DNA of 6,898 bases from Deltaproteobacteria bacterium (GCA_024641835.1 JAHECH010000229.1:1-6898), one strand, 5' to 3'; numbered from the stretch's first letter, positions 1 through 5,408 are shown. Made by a program: numbers and translations. The notes: a model not told the origin generated them from the sequence alone.

Positions 1-315
1 GGCATCAACCAAAACATCCGGTTTCAAGGAATTCTTGATATCAGCTTCAGGGTCTACCAATAGCGGAATCTTACCCTGTTGCCACACCAGGGGAACCTTC
101 TCAGGAGAGGTCACCAGCCTTGCGATCACACCCTCAACTTCTTTCTCACCCTCATAGACTGCCTCACAGAAGGAAACCTCGCGTCTTACTGCCTGGGGCT
201 GGTCAATATCAGTGAGGCAAGTCCGGAAGTGCGAGGAATACAATCGGTGAGCCACTCCACTGGCCAGTTCACCTGCCCCCCTGATCAGAACCACCAGATC
301 GCTCAGCTTTCTCAT
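1..315 (-). CDS. yqeB: YqeB-type selenium-dependent molybdenum hydroxylase maturation protein, partial (N-terminal 105 residues)
   Basis: The gene starts at ATG 315-313 and runs off the left edge, so only the first 105 residues are visible. A GGAGG site lies just upstream (complement of cctcc near 321-325). The N-terminus has a nucleotide-binding-like segment, VVLIRGAGELASGVAHRL (residues 8-25), followed by TDIDQPQAVRREVSFCEAVY and an EGV motif. This pattern is typical of the YqeB/EF2563 family, which is linked by genome context to maturation of selenium-dependent molybdenum hydroxylases such as xanthine-dehydrogenase-like enzymes. Its exact biochemistry is not settled. Family members are usually about 250-270 residues, so more than half lies outside the window. 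It is the last visible gene of the leftward train, 87 bp after the chimeric MoaA/MBL ORF. Family assignment is from remembered motifs, but the match is strong. Confidence 0.85.
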   Translation of the reverse strand, partial: MRKLSDLVVLIRGAGELASGVAHRLYSSHFRTCLTDIDQPQAVRREVSFCEAVYEGEKEVEGVIARLVTSPEKVPLVWQQGKIPLLVDPEADIKNSLKPDVLVDA

Positions 316-402
316 GCCAACCTCCTAATAATCCCACAGCAAAACTTGGCCAAATAGCATTCGCAGCAAGCAACCTATTTGTCTATCTGCGGCATATGGC
401 GA

Positions 403-1338
403 CTATGGAAGCGTAATCCTTTTTCCCACGCCGCATTCGATGTAGTCCGCTCCATACTCCTGCTTGAACAGCCTGCGCGCCCCGTCACCCGTGCAGTGGC
501 AGGGAGCCACTTTCTGCACGGAAAGGCGGCGGAATTCTTTAAGAATGGATTTGAGCCGTGAGGCGGATTCGCCGGCCAAGTGAAATCCACCTATCACTAA
601 ATAGACTTTATTTTCGCCGGTGATCTCTTTCGCTTTTCGAATAGTGTTTACGATACCGGGGTGGGCGCAGCCGGTTATGACCACAAGGCCCTTGTAGGTT
701 ATTAAGACCAGTGATTGTTCCTTCAACCCATTACCAAGCTCACCGGTCGTGTACACACCGGTGAGGATTTCCTTGACCCCGGACACTTCTTTCACTTGTG
801 CTCCCAGCGACGTTGGCATCTCCTCGAAGCTGCCGGGAAATGAGGTCGGCAAGTAAACATCGACATTGCTCTTTTCTTCGATTAACCTTTTGATTCCTCC
901 GGTGTGGTCGCCGTGAATGTGAGAGAGGATGATGACGTGGACATTTGCCGGCTTGATCCCGAGCTGTCTCATGTTGCCGAGCAAGGTGTAGCCGTCGCCG
1001 CCCGTATCAAAGAGAATGGTCTTTTCAAATCCTCGAACCAAACAGGAAAACCCCTCAATGAAGGGGATAATGCCTTTTCTAACCAACGGCTCACCGCCTG
1101 TGAGCCTTACCTTTCGGATACCGTGCAGGACGCAGAGGCTTACCACACGAAGCATTTCTTCGTAAGTCAAAATTTCACCGTGGGGAACGAACTTCACCCC
1201 TTCTTCAGGCATGCAGTAAATACACCTCAGGTTGCAACGATCGGTCACGGAAAGACGCAGGTAGTTGATGATTCGGTGGTTGTTATCCAGAAAATCGGCC
1301 TCCTTGCTCGAAGTAAGCGGTGATGTCAGCTGCTGCAT
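403..1338 (-). CDS. Chimeric ORF: MoaA N-terminal radical SAM fragment fused in frame to a COG1237 MBL-fold hydrolase
   Basis: The ORF encodes 311 residues with no internal stop. Residues about 20-94 are classical MoaA (GTP 3',8-cyclase, first step of molybdopterin synthesis): INYLRLSVTDRCNLRCIYC holds the CX3CX2C cluster ligands C35, C39 and C42, and LTGGEPLVRKG follows at 79-89. MoaA is normally about 325-340 residues; the rest of the barrel and the C-terminal second Fe-S cluster are missing. At residues 94-97 the sequence changes to a COG1237-type MBL hydrolase: GFSCLVRGFEKTILFDTG, then the metal motif SHIHGDHTGG (H140, H142, D144, H145), GCAHPG (H226), PCHCTGD and CGVGKRI near the end. 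Compared with the intact paralogue at 2605-3441, about 22 N-terminal residues of the MBL domain are lost. The MoaA half cannot do the full cyclase reaction; the MBL half keeps its metal ligands but lacks its first strand. A GGGA-like ribosome site precedes ATG 1338. It may be a deletion product, a new protein, or an assembly chimera. Confidence 0.85.
   Translation of the reverse strand: MQQLTSPLTSSKEADFLDNNHRIINYLRLSVTDRCNLRCIYCMPEEGVKFVPHGEILTYEEMLRVVSLCVLHGIRKVRLTGGEPLVRKGIIPFIEGFSCLVRGFEKTILFDTGGDGYTLLGNMRQLGIKPANVHVIILSHIHGDHTGGIKRLIEEKSNVDVYLPTSFPGSFEEMPTSLGAQVKEVSGVKEILTGVYTTGELGNGLKEQSLVLITYKGLVVITGCAHPGIVNTIRKAKEITGENKVYLVIGGFHLAGESASRLKSILKEFRRLSVQKVAPCHCTGDGARRLFKQEYGADYIECGVGKRITLP
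1051..1066. repeat. Short inverted repeat at the MoaA/MBL fusion junction
   Basis: The 16 bases cccctcaatgaagggg form a 5-bp inverted repeat (cccct/agggg) around 6 bases. It covers the codons where MoaA similarity ends and MBL similarity begins (residues 92-97 of the chimera). A small palindrome at a deletion endpoint could mark the rearrangement, but five base pairs can also arise by chance. Confidence 0.4.
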
Positions 1339-1472
1339 TGATCATTCCCTTTCGAAGCCGCAGAGCAGTTCAGGTGTAGATCCATAGGACATTTCTCTGA
1401 ATTCCCCACGCAGTCCGAGACATAGAACGCATCCACCTCGGGGAAAAGGATATTGCGTTGATCAAAAATCAG
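1326..1472 (-). other. Open, possibly coding stretch between cooT and the chimera; no clear start
   Basis: The gap between cooT and the chimeric ORF contains a minus-strand open frame of 49 codons including the stop. It reads NILFPEVDAFYVSDCVGN and then a cysteine-containing tail ending in CSS. The stop TGA (1326-1328) lies inside the start of the next gene, as in coupled operons. The first part favours G or C in third codon positions. Against it, the only starts are CTG 1472, GTG 1436 or a late ATG leaving 18 residues, and none has a ribosome binding site. I do not recognise the sequence. It may be a tiny cysteine peptide, a remnant of a lost gene, or chance. Confidence 0.2.
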
Positions 1473-1669
1473 CTGAGTTTATGACTTTCGAGCATCACAA
1501 AGTGACCGTCCATGAGGTTGATGGTCTGGATGGTTCCTTCGATGAATGTTCTTTCTCCGAAAAGGTTGATCAGCCAAAAGCCTCGGCCATCAGCCTCTAT
1601 TCGGGCCACGTCTTTCATGATTTCCTTTTGTTCATTTCCGGAATTCATATACACGGTACTCAAACACAT
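1469..1669 (-). CDS. cooT: CooT family nickel-binding protein
   Basis: The protein has 66 residues and begins MCLSTVYM, the hallmark CooT start in which Cys2 belongs to the nickel site of the dimer. It continues with DVARIEADGRGFWLINLFGE, IEGTIQTINL and a C-terminal VMLES. The length equals that of characterised CooT from Rhodospirillum rubrum, where cooCTJ encode nickel delivery to CO dehydrogenase. The open frame continues upstream to 1711, but the start at 1669 is chosen because GGAGG sits five bases before this ATG and because Cys must be residue 2. It lies 79 bp after cooC, supporting a joint role in CO-dehydrogenase nickel insertion. No CooJ-like histidine-rich gene is visible. The family name is secure; the nickel role here follows from homology and context. 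Confidence 0.9.
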   Translation of the reverse strand: MCLSTVYMNSGNEQKEIMKDVARIEADGRGFWLINLFGERTFIEGTIQTINLMDGHFVMLESHKLS

Positions 1670-1674
1670 ATCCG

Positions 1675-1679
1675 CCTCC
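1675..1679 (-). promoter_or_regulatory. Ribosome binding site that fixes the cooT start
   Basis: A perfect GGAGG on the minus strand lies five bases before ATG 1669-1667. It rules out the longer start at 1711 and places the nickel-binding cysteine at residue 2. Confidence 0.8.
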
Positions 1680-1748
1680 GAATCTACGTCTCCTGCAGCG
1701 CCGTCTTGCAAGATATTCGCCTTTCTCCGACAAGCTACAGGGAATCAT

Positions 1749-2537
1749 TCAAGCACGAGAAATTGTTTTCGCAATTTTCATATTCTCTGACAAAAGACCG
1801 TCCAACACCTCTCCGGCCGCATGAAAGGCTTTTCCCTGGTCCAGCACGCGGCCTTCCAAACAGGCATCAAAAACGAGAGGGTCATTTGGAATGGTCCCGA
1901 TGATTTCTATGCTCCTGCTTTTGAGTTCGCCCTGCAGCTTCTGAGCCACTTCTTCCGAGGGCATCTTGTTTAAGACCGCAGTGACTTCCTTGTTCATGCC
2001 GGCGGCGAGATCTCTTATCTTTTCAGCCACAGTCACGGACTCAAAAGAGGGTTCAACCACAAGGATAACCTTGTCAATAGCCTCATCGATCCCTCTCCCG
2101 AAATGCTCAATGCCCGCTTCCATATCAACAAATGCAATCCCATTTTTACTGAGACGAAGTTTTTTCAGGAATTCGCGGTCTAACACCCCCATAGGACAGG
2201 CGCATCCTTCGAGGGATTGGAGGATCTTCCCGATGCTGACCAGCACAAGTCCATCTCTGCTCTGAATGTAGCGAGAAGGGATCTCTTCAATGGTGATTTC
2301 AGGTCGCTCAAAAACACTGGGCTCCCGCATCTTTTTCTTCAGGGCGGCTTTGCCTCCCACAAGTTCCATGAGCGGTACGGGTGGGCTTTCGAAACCAAGC
2401 ATCCTGAAAAGCCCGGAGTTGGATTCGTCGGAGTCGACGACCAAAACGGGAAATCCTCTTTCTTGTGCCGTGTTGGCCAACAGAGTTACGATAGTGCTCT
2501 TTCCACTTCCTCCCTTTCCACAAATGGATATTTTCAT
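1749..2537 (-). CDS. cooC: CooC-type CO dehydrogenase nickel-insertion ATPase
   Basis: This 262-residue MinD/SIMIBI-class P-loop ATPase starts at ATG 2537 behind a GGAGG site. The deviant Walker A is GKGGSGKS at residues 7-14, with the signature lysine K8. VLVVDSDESN follows at 31-40. C112 and C114 (EGCACPMG) form the CXC pair that CooC dimers use to bind nickel. The Walker B/switch region reads FVDMEAGIEHFGRG, characteristic of CooC. The C-terminal half has the usual VVEPSFESVTVAEKI and VLNKM motifs, the latter a guanine/adenine-specificity-like loop. Family length is about 250-265, so the protein looks complete. CooC couples ATP hydrolysis to nickel insertion into the C-cluster of anaerobic CO dehydrogenase or acetyl-CoA synthase. 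cooT lies directly downstream. The CO dehydrogenase itself is not in the window. Confidence 0.93.
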   Translation of the reverse strand: MKISICGKGGSGKSTIVTLLANTAQERGFPVLVVDSDESNSGLFRMLGFESPPVPLMELVGGKAALKKKMREPSVFERPEITIEEIPSRYIQSRDGLVLVSIGKILQSLEGCACPMGVLDREFLKKLRLSKNGIAFVDMEAGIEHFGRGIDEAIDKVILVVEPSFESVTVAEKIRDLAAGMNKEVTAVLNKMPSEEVAQKLQGELKSRSIEIIGTIPNDPLVFDACLEGRVLDQGKAFHAAGEVLDGLLSENMKIAKTISRA

Positions 2538-2579
2538 TGCTTAAACCTCCATATCCCAAGAGTCCAAAGTTCCCTTCTC

Positions 2580-2600
2580 ATGCCGGACTTGATCCGGCAT
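2580..2600. repeat. Intergenic palindromic repeat (hairpin) between the MBL gene and cooC
   Basis: ATGCCGGA and TCCGGCAT form a perfect 8-bp inverted repeat around CTTGA. It sits five bases after the MBL stop and about 40 bases before cooC. The core TGCCGGACTTGATCCGGCA resembles a small palindromic element I recall as dispersed between genes in many proteobacteria. No T-run follows on the minus strand, so it is not a typical intrinsic terminator. It could stabilise the upstream mRNA segment. Confidence 0.6.
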
Positions 2601-2604
2601 CAGT

Positions 2605-3441
2605 TCAAGGCAATTGGACAATAGTACCCGCCTTGTTGAAGAAGAACTTGTCGCCGAATTCCTGGGCCAGTACGCCGGCGGCGGGCAGGTCTGTACAGTG
2701 GCACAAGCCCAGCCTCTGCACGCCAAGCTCCCTTATGGCAGCAATCGTTTGCCACAGACGCTCCTCGGAGGCGCCAATAAGGTGGGAGCCGCCTATCAGC
2801 GCGTGTATTTCTGCCGTGCCGGCAATCTGCCGGGCATGGTAGAGCGTGTTGATTATGCCACGGTGGGCACAGCCCAGGATGACGGCCAGCCCTTGCTTTG
2901 TCTTCACAATGAGTGCCTGGTCGTCCATCACCTTATCCGGCTTCGAGGTAGAACCCTCTTTAACCAGGAGCGCACCATCTATGAGCTCAAAGCCGGTAAC
3001 CATTGGGATCTCCCCCGTGGTCATTACGCCTTTCGCAATGTGCACCGGCTGAGAGGTTAGCTGGAACACGGCCCCCATGCTCTCCAGTTCGTCCCGCTGG
3101 AAGGGAATGCCAACGTACCTGTCCGGCTCTCCCTCCCGGCGCACGTACTTTGCCTGCCAGATGTCCGGGTGGGCTATGACCTCTACCTTTTTCCTTATCC
3201 TACGCAGCAGTTCACGCAGGCCGCCGGTGTGGTCATAATGGCCGTGGCTCAAAACAATTTTCTCAATTTTACCGAGATCGATGCCAAGTGTCCGGGCATT
3301 GCAAGCAATGGAATAGCTCTTTCCCGCATCGAGCAGGACCGTTGCCTCTTCGGTCTCGACCAGAATGCTCAGCCCCCACTCCCCGAGAAAGTCTCCACGG
3401 CTTGCCGTATTTTCGCTTAAGGTCGTGATACGAATGGCCAT
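2605..3441 (-). CDS. MBL-fold metallo-hydrolase, COG1237 type
   Basis: The protein has 278 residues and starts at ATG 3441 behind AGGAGG. The N-terminus is intact: RITTLSENTASRGDFLGEWG, then VLLDAGKS. The metal-binding motif is SHGHYDHTGG (H66, H68, D70, H71). Later come DDQALIV, GCAHRGIINTL, IGGSHL and LCHCTDLPA, the pattern of the COG1237 branch of the metallo-beta-lactamase superfamily. Databases often name this branch 7,8-dihydropterin-6-yl-methyl-4-(beta-D-ribofuranosyl)aminobenzene 5'-phosphate synthase after an archaeal enzyme; that activity should not be assumed here. It is a paralogue of the MBL half of the chimera at 403-1338 and shows what that half has lost. It lies 27 bp after the J-domain ORF and 67 bp before cooC. 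A soluble cytoplasmic enzyme is likely, as no signal peptide is visible. Confidence 0.87.
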   Translation of the reverse strand: MAIRITTLSENTASRGDFLGEWGLSILVETEEATVLLDAGKSYSIACNARTLGIDLGKIEKIVLSHGHYDHTGGLRELLRRIRKKVEVIAHPDIWQAKYVRREGEPDRYVGIPFQRDELESMGAVFQLTSQPVHIAKGVMTTGEIPMVTGFELIDGALLVKEGSTSKPDKVMDDQALIVKTKQGLAVILGCAHRGIINTLYHARQIAGTAEIHALIGGSHLIGASEERLWQTIAAIRELGVQRLGLCHCTDLPAAGVLAQEFGDKFFFNKAGTIVQLP

Positions 3442-3468
3442 TGCCTTCCCTCCTCTGAACGGTAAGGG

Positions 3469-3759
3469 TCACCAAAGGCGAATCCTTCTCTTCCCCTGCT
3501 GTAGTTCACCCCTCACCTTTTCCATATGACATAATGTGGCAAGCTCCCGTTCTAGGTCCGTTTGCTTGATCTGGAGCATTGCCGCCAGGGTTCTCGGTCT
3601 ATTGTTCCCTTTACAGCCCCATACCCCTCTCATGCCAAAACCCCCGCGAGCAAATACGTGGAGGATCTCGATCAGATCATCACTTAGGCGCTCTTCACAC
3701 CCGGGATCGCCCCGGTTCCTGTCAGGATGATATTGCAGCGCAATGCTGCGACAGGTCAC
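3469..3759 (-). CDS. Truncated J-domain / winged-helix protein, probably the shifted second half of a split gene
   Basis: The ORF has 96 residues and begins at GTG 3759, overlapping the radical SAM stop by four bases (GTGA), with a GAGG-like ribosome site nine bases upstream. Residues 4-15 (RSIALQYHPDRN) match helix II and the HPD loop of DnaJ J-domains, and GDPGCEERL starts helix III. Helix I is missing from this frame but is readable as the last residues of the preceding radical SAM ORF (SPPEEVLKR), so the J-domain appears split by a small frame change at about 3757-3762. The middle has a glycine-rich FARGGFGMRG stretch. The C-terminus, from about residue 56 (RTLAAMLQIKQTDLERELAT) to the end in RIRLW, looks like a winged helix similar to the radical SAM C-terminus. 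It may be expressed by translational coupling or may be a degraded segment. J-domains stimulate Hsp70 ATPases; that role is doubtful without helix I. Confidence 0.5.
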   Translation of the reverse strand: MTCRSIALQYHPDRNRGDPGCEERLSDDLIEILHVFARGGFGMRGVWGCKGNNRPRTLAAMLQIKQTDLERELATLCHMEKVRGELQQGKRRIRLW

Positions 3760-4835
3760 CGCTTCAAGACCTCTTCAGGAGGACTTTCTTGTGAAAGCTG
3801 CGTTGGGCGAATGGGGTACGCGTTTGCCCCCGATTTTTCGGAAACGGACGGGGTAATCCCCTTCTCCTCATGGGCCTCCTCGTGGTTGTACCGGTCGCAT
3901 GTCTCTTTGCGGTCGGCCAGATAGTAGAGGAGAGTGTTCATCACTTGTGCCCGGATTCGTTTGTCCGTTAGGAGCTTCCCAAGATACTTGGATACCTCAT
4001 TCAGATGCATGCTGAAAGTCTCTGCGATCTCCTGCGCGGTGCAGGGCCGCCGCTGTAGCATGGAAATGATCTCTTCCTGATTGGCCTGTATTTCAAAACC
4101 GCCTTTATCCTTGTACTCTGCAATTACTTCCGCCGGGGGTTGAAATAGATTACACAGAGAGGCCAGACGCTCCCTGGAAAGGGGTGCAACAAAATCCTCT
4201 GCGGGAGGACGAACAGCCGTATTCAGATGAATCCGATCCGGTCTGAGTAGATCTGCCAAAGCAGCAATCTTTTCCACATCAGAAGGAATCGAGTTCATAC
4301 CCGCAACAAGGAACACTTCTATCCACATCTGTCCTTTGAACTCGTTGCGGAAGGCCTTTTGCCCCTCAATCAACTGCTTGAAATTGAGATCCGGATGCGG
4401 GCGGTTCACCCAGCCGTAGGATGCCTGGTCCCATGCGCTCAGGGAAACCTTGACGATATGGGCGTGGGAGGCGGCCTCTTGAACCTCCGGCAGGTGAAGC
4501 AGGGTGCCGTTGGTCAAAAGCACTGGGGGAATAGAGCTATGGGATCGAATGAACTGGAGCACCTCCCCGAAACCCGAATGAAGGGTAGGCTCTCCTGAAC
4601 CTGAAAGAGTGATGTAATCTGCCTTGCCGTTTTCTTTGATCCACGCGCCAAGCTCGGCCAGCACAGCCTCCAAAGACACGTATGCCTTCCGGGTCATCGT
4701 TTTATTGGTCGTCCGTCCAAGCTGGCAGAACACGCAATCGAGGCTGCATGTCTTGGGAGGAGTGAGGTCTACTCCCAGGGATCGCCCGAAACGACGAGAT
4801 GGCACAGGCCCAAACAGATATCTGTATTCCTGCAT
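3756..4835 (-). CDS. Radical SAM protein, COG0731-like, with C-terminal winged helix
   Basis: The protein has 359 residues from ATG 4835. YRYLFGPVPSRRFGRSLGVD is the typical N-terminus of bacterial COG0731-like radical SAM proteins. The cluster motif CSLDCVFC gives C30, C34 and C37, and SGSGEPTL (residues 78-85) is the GGEP-like SAM-binding motif. The radical SAM core runs to about residue 230. A winged-helix-like segment follows (EEIISMLQRRPCTAQEIAET to about residue 308). A tail of about 50 residues ends in LSQESPPEEVLKR, which resembles J-domain helix I and appears to belong with the next ORF. In-frame starts exist at GTG 4874 and ATG 4862 without ribosome sites; 4835 is preferred because the family begins here, although its AAGGAG is 13 bases away. 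It is first in the leftward train, about 79 bases from a predicted sigma-54 start site. COG0731 includes the TYW1-like wybutosine enzymes, but this bacterial branch has no known substrate. Confidence 0.88.
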   Translation of the reverse strand: MQEYRYLFGPVPSRRFGRSLGVDLTPPKTCSLDCVFCQLGRTTNKTMTRKAYVSLEAVLAELGAWIKENGKADYITLSGSGEPTLHSGFGEVLQFIRSHSSIPPVLLTNGTLLHLPEVQEAASHAHIVKVSLSAWDQASYGWVNRPHPDLNFKQLIEGQKAFRNEFKGQMWIEVFLVAGMNSIPSDVEKIAALADLLRPDRIHLNTAVRPPAEDFVAPLSRERLASLCNLFQPPAEVIAEYKDKGGFEIQANQEEIISMLQRRPCTAQEIAETFSMHLNEVSKYLGKLLTDKRIRAQVMNTLLYYLADRKETCDRYNHEEAHEEKGITPSVSEKSGANAYPIRPTQLSQESPPEEVLKR

Positions 4836-4925
4836 AGAATTGTTGAATCTCCTTAGACTCATTCGGAGAAGCACTCGGGTCTTCTGCTTTTTCCCGTCTT
4901 TTCCGGATGTTTCTTTTCCTCAAGG

Positions 4926-4940
4926 GCAAAGATTGTGCCA
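4926..4940 (-). promoter_or_regulatory. Sigma-54 (-24/-12) promoter for the leftward gene train
   Basis: On the minus strand this reads TGGCACAATCTTTGC, matching the RpoN consensus TGGCAC-N5-TTGC at every conserved position, with GG and GC separated by exactly ten bases. The predicted transcription start is about 4914, giving a leader of about 79 bases before the radical SAM ATG. Genes downstream are all on the same strand with short gaps, so the transcript could extend through cooC and cooT to yqeB. Confidence 0.75.
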
Positions 4941-4956
4941 TTCGCAGGATGCGAAT
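4940..4956. repeat. Palindrome abutting the leftward sigma-54 -24 element
   Basis: ATTCGCA and TGCGAAT form a perfect 7-bp inverted repeat around GGA. It shares one base with the -24 element and lies immediately upstream of it. Such a position would suit a repressor operator or an auxiliary regulator site. It could also form a small hairpin in readthrough RNA. Confidence 0.5.
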
Positions 4957-5048
4957 CCGATGAACGAGAAAAGAAAAAAGTTATCAGCATGTTAGTTCTC
5001 CACAAAGGGCTGAAGAGAAAAAAAGAAACGGCAGAAAGAATAGCATTT

Positions 5049-5068
5049 CTGCAATGGCGGAATTGCAG
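5049..5068. promoter_or_regulatory. Candidate upstream activator site, 20-bp palindrome
   Basis: CTGCAAT-N6-ATTGCAG is a perfect 7-bp inverted repeat in non-coding DNA. Its centre is about 144 bases upstream of the predicted leftward start site (about 4914), within the 80-200 base range usual for sigma-54 enhancer-binding proteins. The function is inferred only from position and symmetry. Confidence 0.4.
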
Positions 5069-5264
5069 GGCTTGCATTGCTGCGAGCTGCCATGGTTAGG
5101 GAATGGCGTGTAGTCTTAATTCATAGCAAGCCCTCTTCCCGAGAAAAGCAAAGGTGTGGTGGTGGCGAAAAAAGCAACATGAGGTGTAGCGAATAGTGAC
5201 AGGGGTCAGAGCTCCAAGCTGTTCGCTGCATTCATGCCTTTTGTCCAGAGCAGGCTTTCCTGTG

Positions 5265-5283
5265 CTGTCGCCCAAAGCGACAG
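5265..5283. promoter_or_regulatory. Candidate upstream activator site, 19-bp palindrome
   Basis: CTGTCGC-N5-GCGACAG is a perfect 7-bp inverted repeat. Its centre lies about 145 bases upstream of the predicted rightward start site (about 5419), mirroring the distance of the other palindrome from the leftward promoter. An enhancer-binding activator site is the simplest reading. No T-run follows, so a terminator is less likely. Confidence 0.42.
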
Positions 5284-5392
5284 GTCACTCTCTTACTCCT
5301 CGCGCATCGAACAACGGTCGTCCGCGGAAGACTTGGAGAAACATCAACGATCTCAACATATTGTTTTGAGCTGTAGGGCGCCTCTCCTGCTT

Positions 5393-5408
5393 TGGCCTAT
5401 CCGTTGCA
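5393..5408 (+). promoter_or_regulatory. Sigma-54 (-24/-12) promoter for the cysteine-module/GcvH-like pair
   Basis: The sequence TGGCCTATCCGTTGCA keeps the conserved TGGC and TTGCA blocks, with GG and GC exactly ten bases apart; the less conserved ACG after TGGC is CTA. The predicted start is about 5419, 62 bases before ATG 5481. It is somewhat weaker than the leftward promoter but correctly placed and oriented. Confidence 0.62.

Noticed and set aside
338..353. A sigma-54-like TGGC...TGC on the minus strand before yqeB.
   Set aside because: GG and GC are nine bases apart instead of ten; sigma-54 promoters do not tolerate this well.
3756..3758. The radical SAM TGA as a selenocysteine codon, considered because yqeB is selenium-linked.
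   Set aside because: Reading through in the same frame gives no J-domain or other family sequence and soon stops; the J-domain continues in a different frame.
3745..3765. Programmed -1 ribosomal frameshift joining radical SAM and J ORF.
   Set aside because: No slippery heptamer is present, and the -1 product has one extra residue relative to the two-base-skip alignment. An indel or GTGA coupling is simpler.
4859..5077. A 72-codon minus-strand frame in the divergent spacer.
   Set aside because: It runs straight through the leftward sigma-54 promoter and its adjacent palindrome, and its product is unlike any family I know.
5196..5207. TGAC-AGGG-GTCA, recalling ends of dispersed REP-type elements.
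   Set aside because: Arms of only four bases and no second copy in the window.
5266..5282. TGTCG...CGACA resembles the CooA (CO-sensing CRP-family) site TGTCA-N6-CGACA.
   Set aside because: The half-sites are separated by seven rather than six bases, giving an odd-length repeat that does not suit CRP-family dimers, and it is about 150 bp from the promoter. An enhancer-type site fits better.
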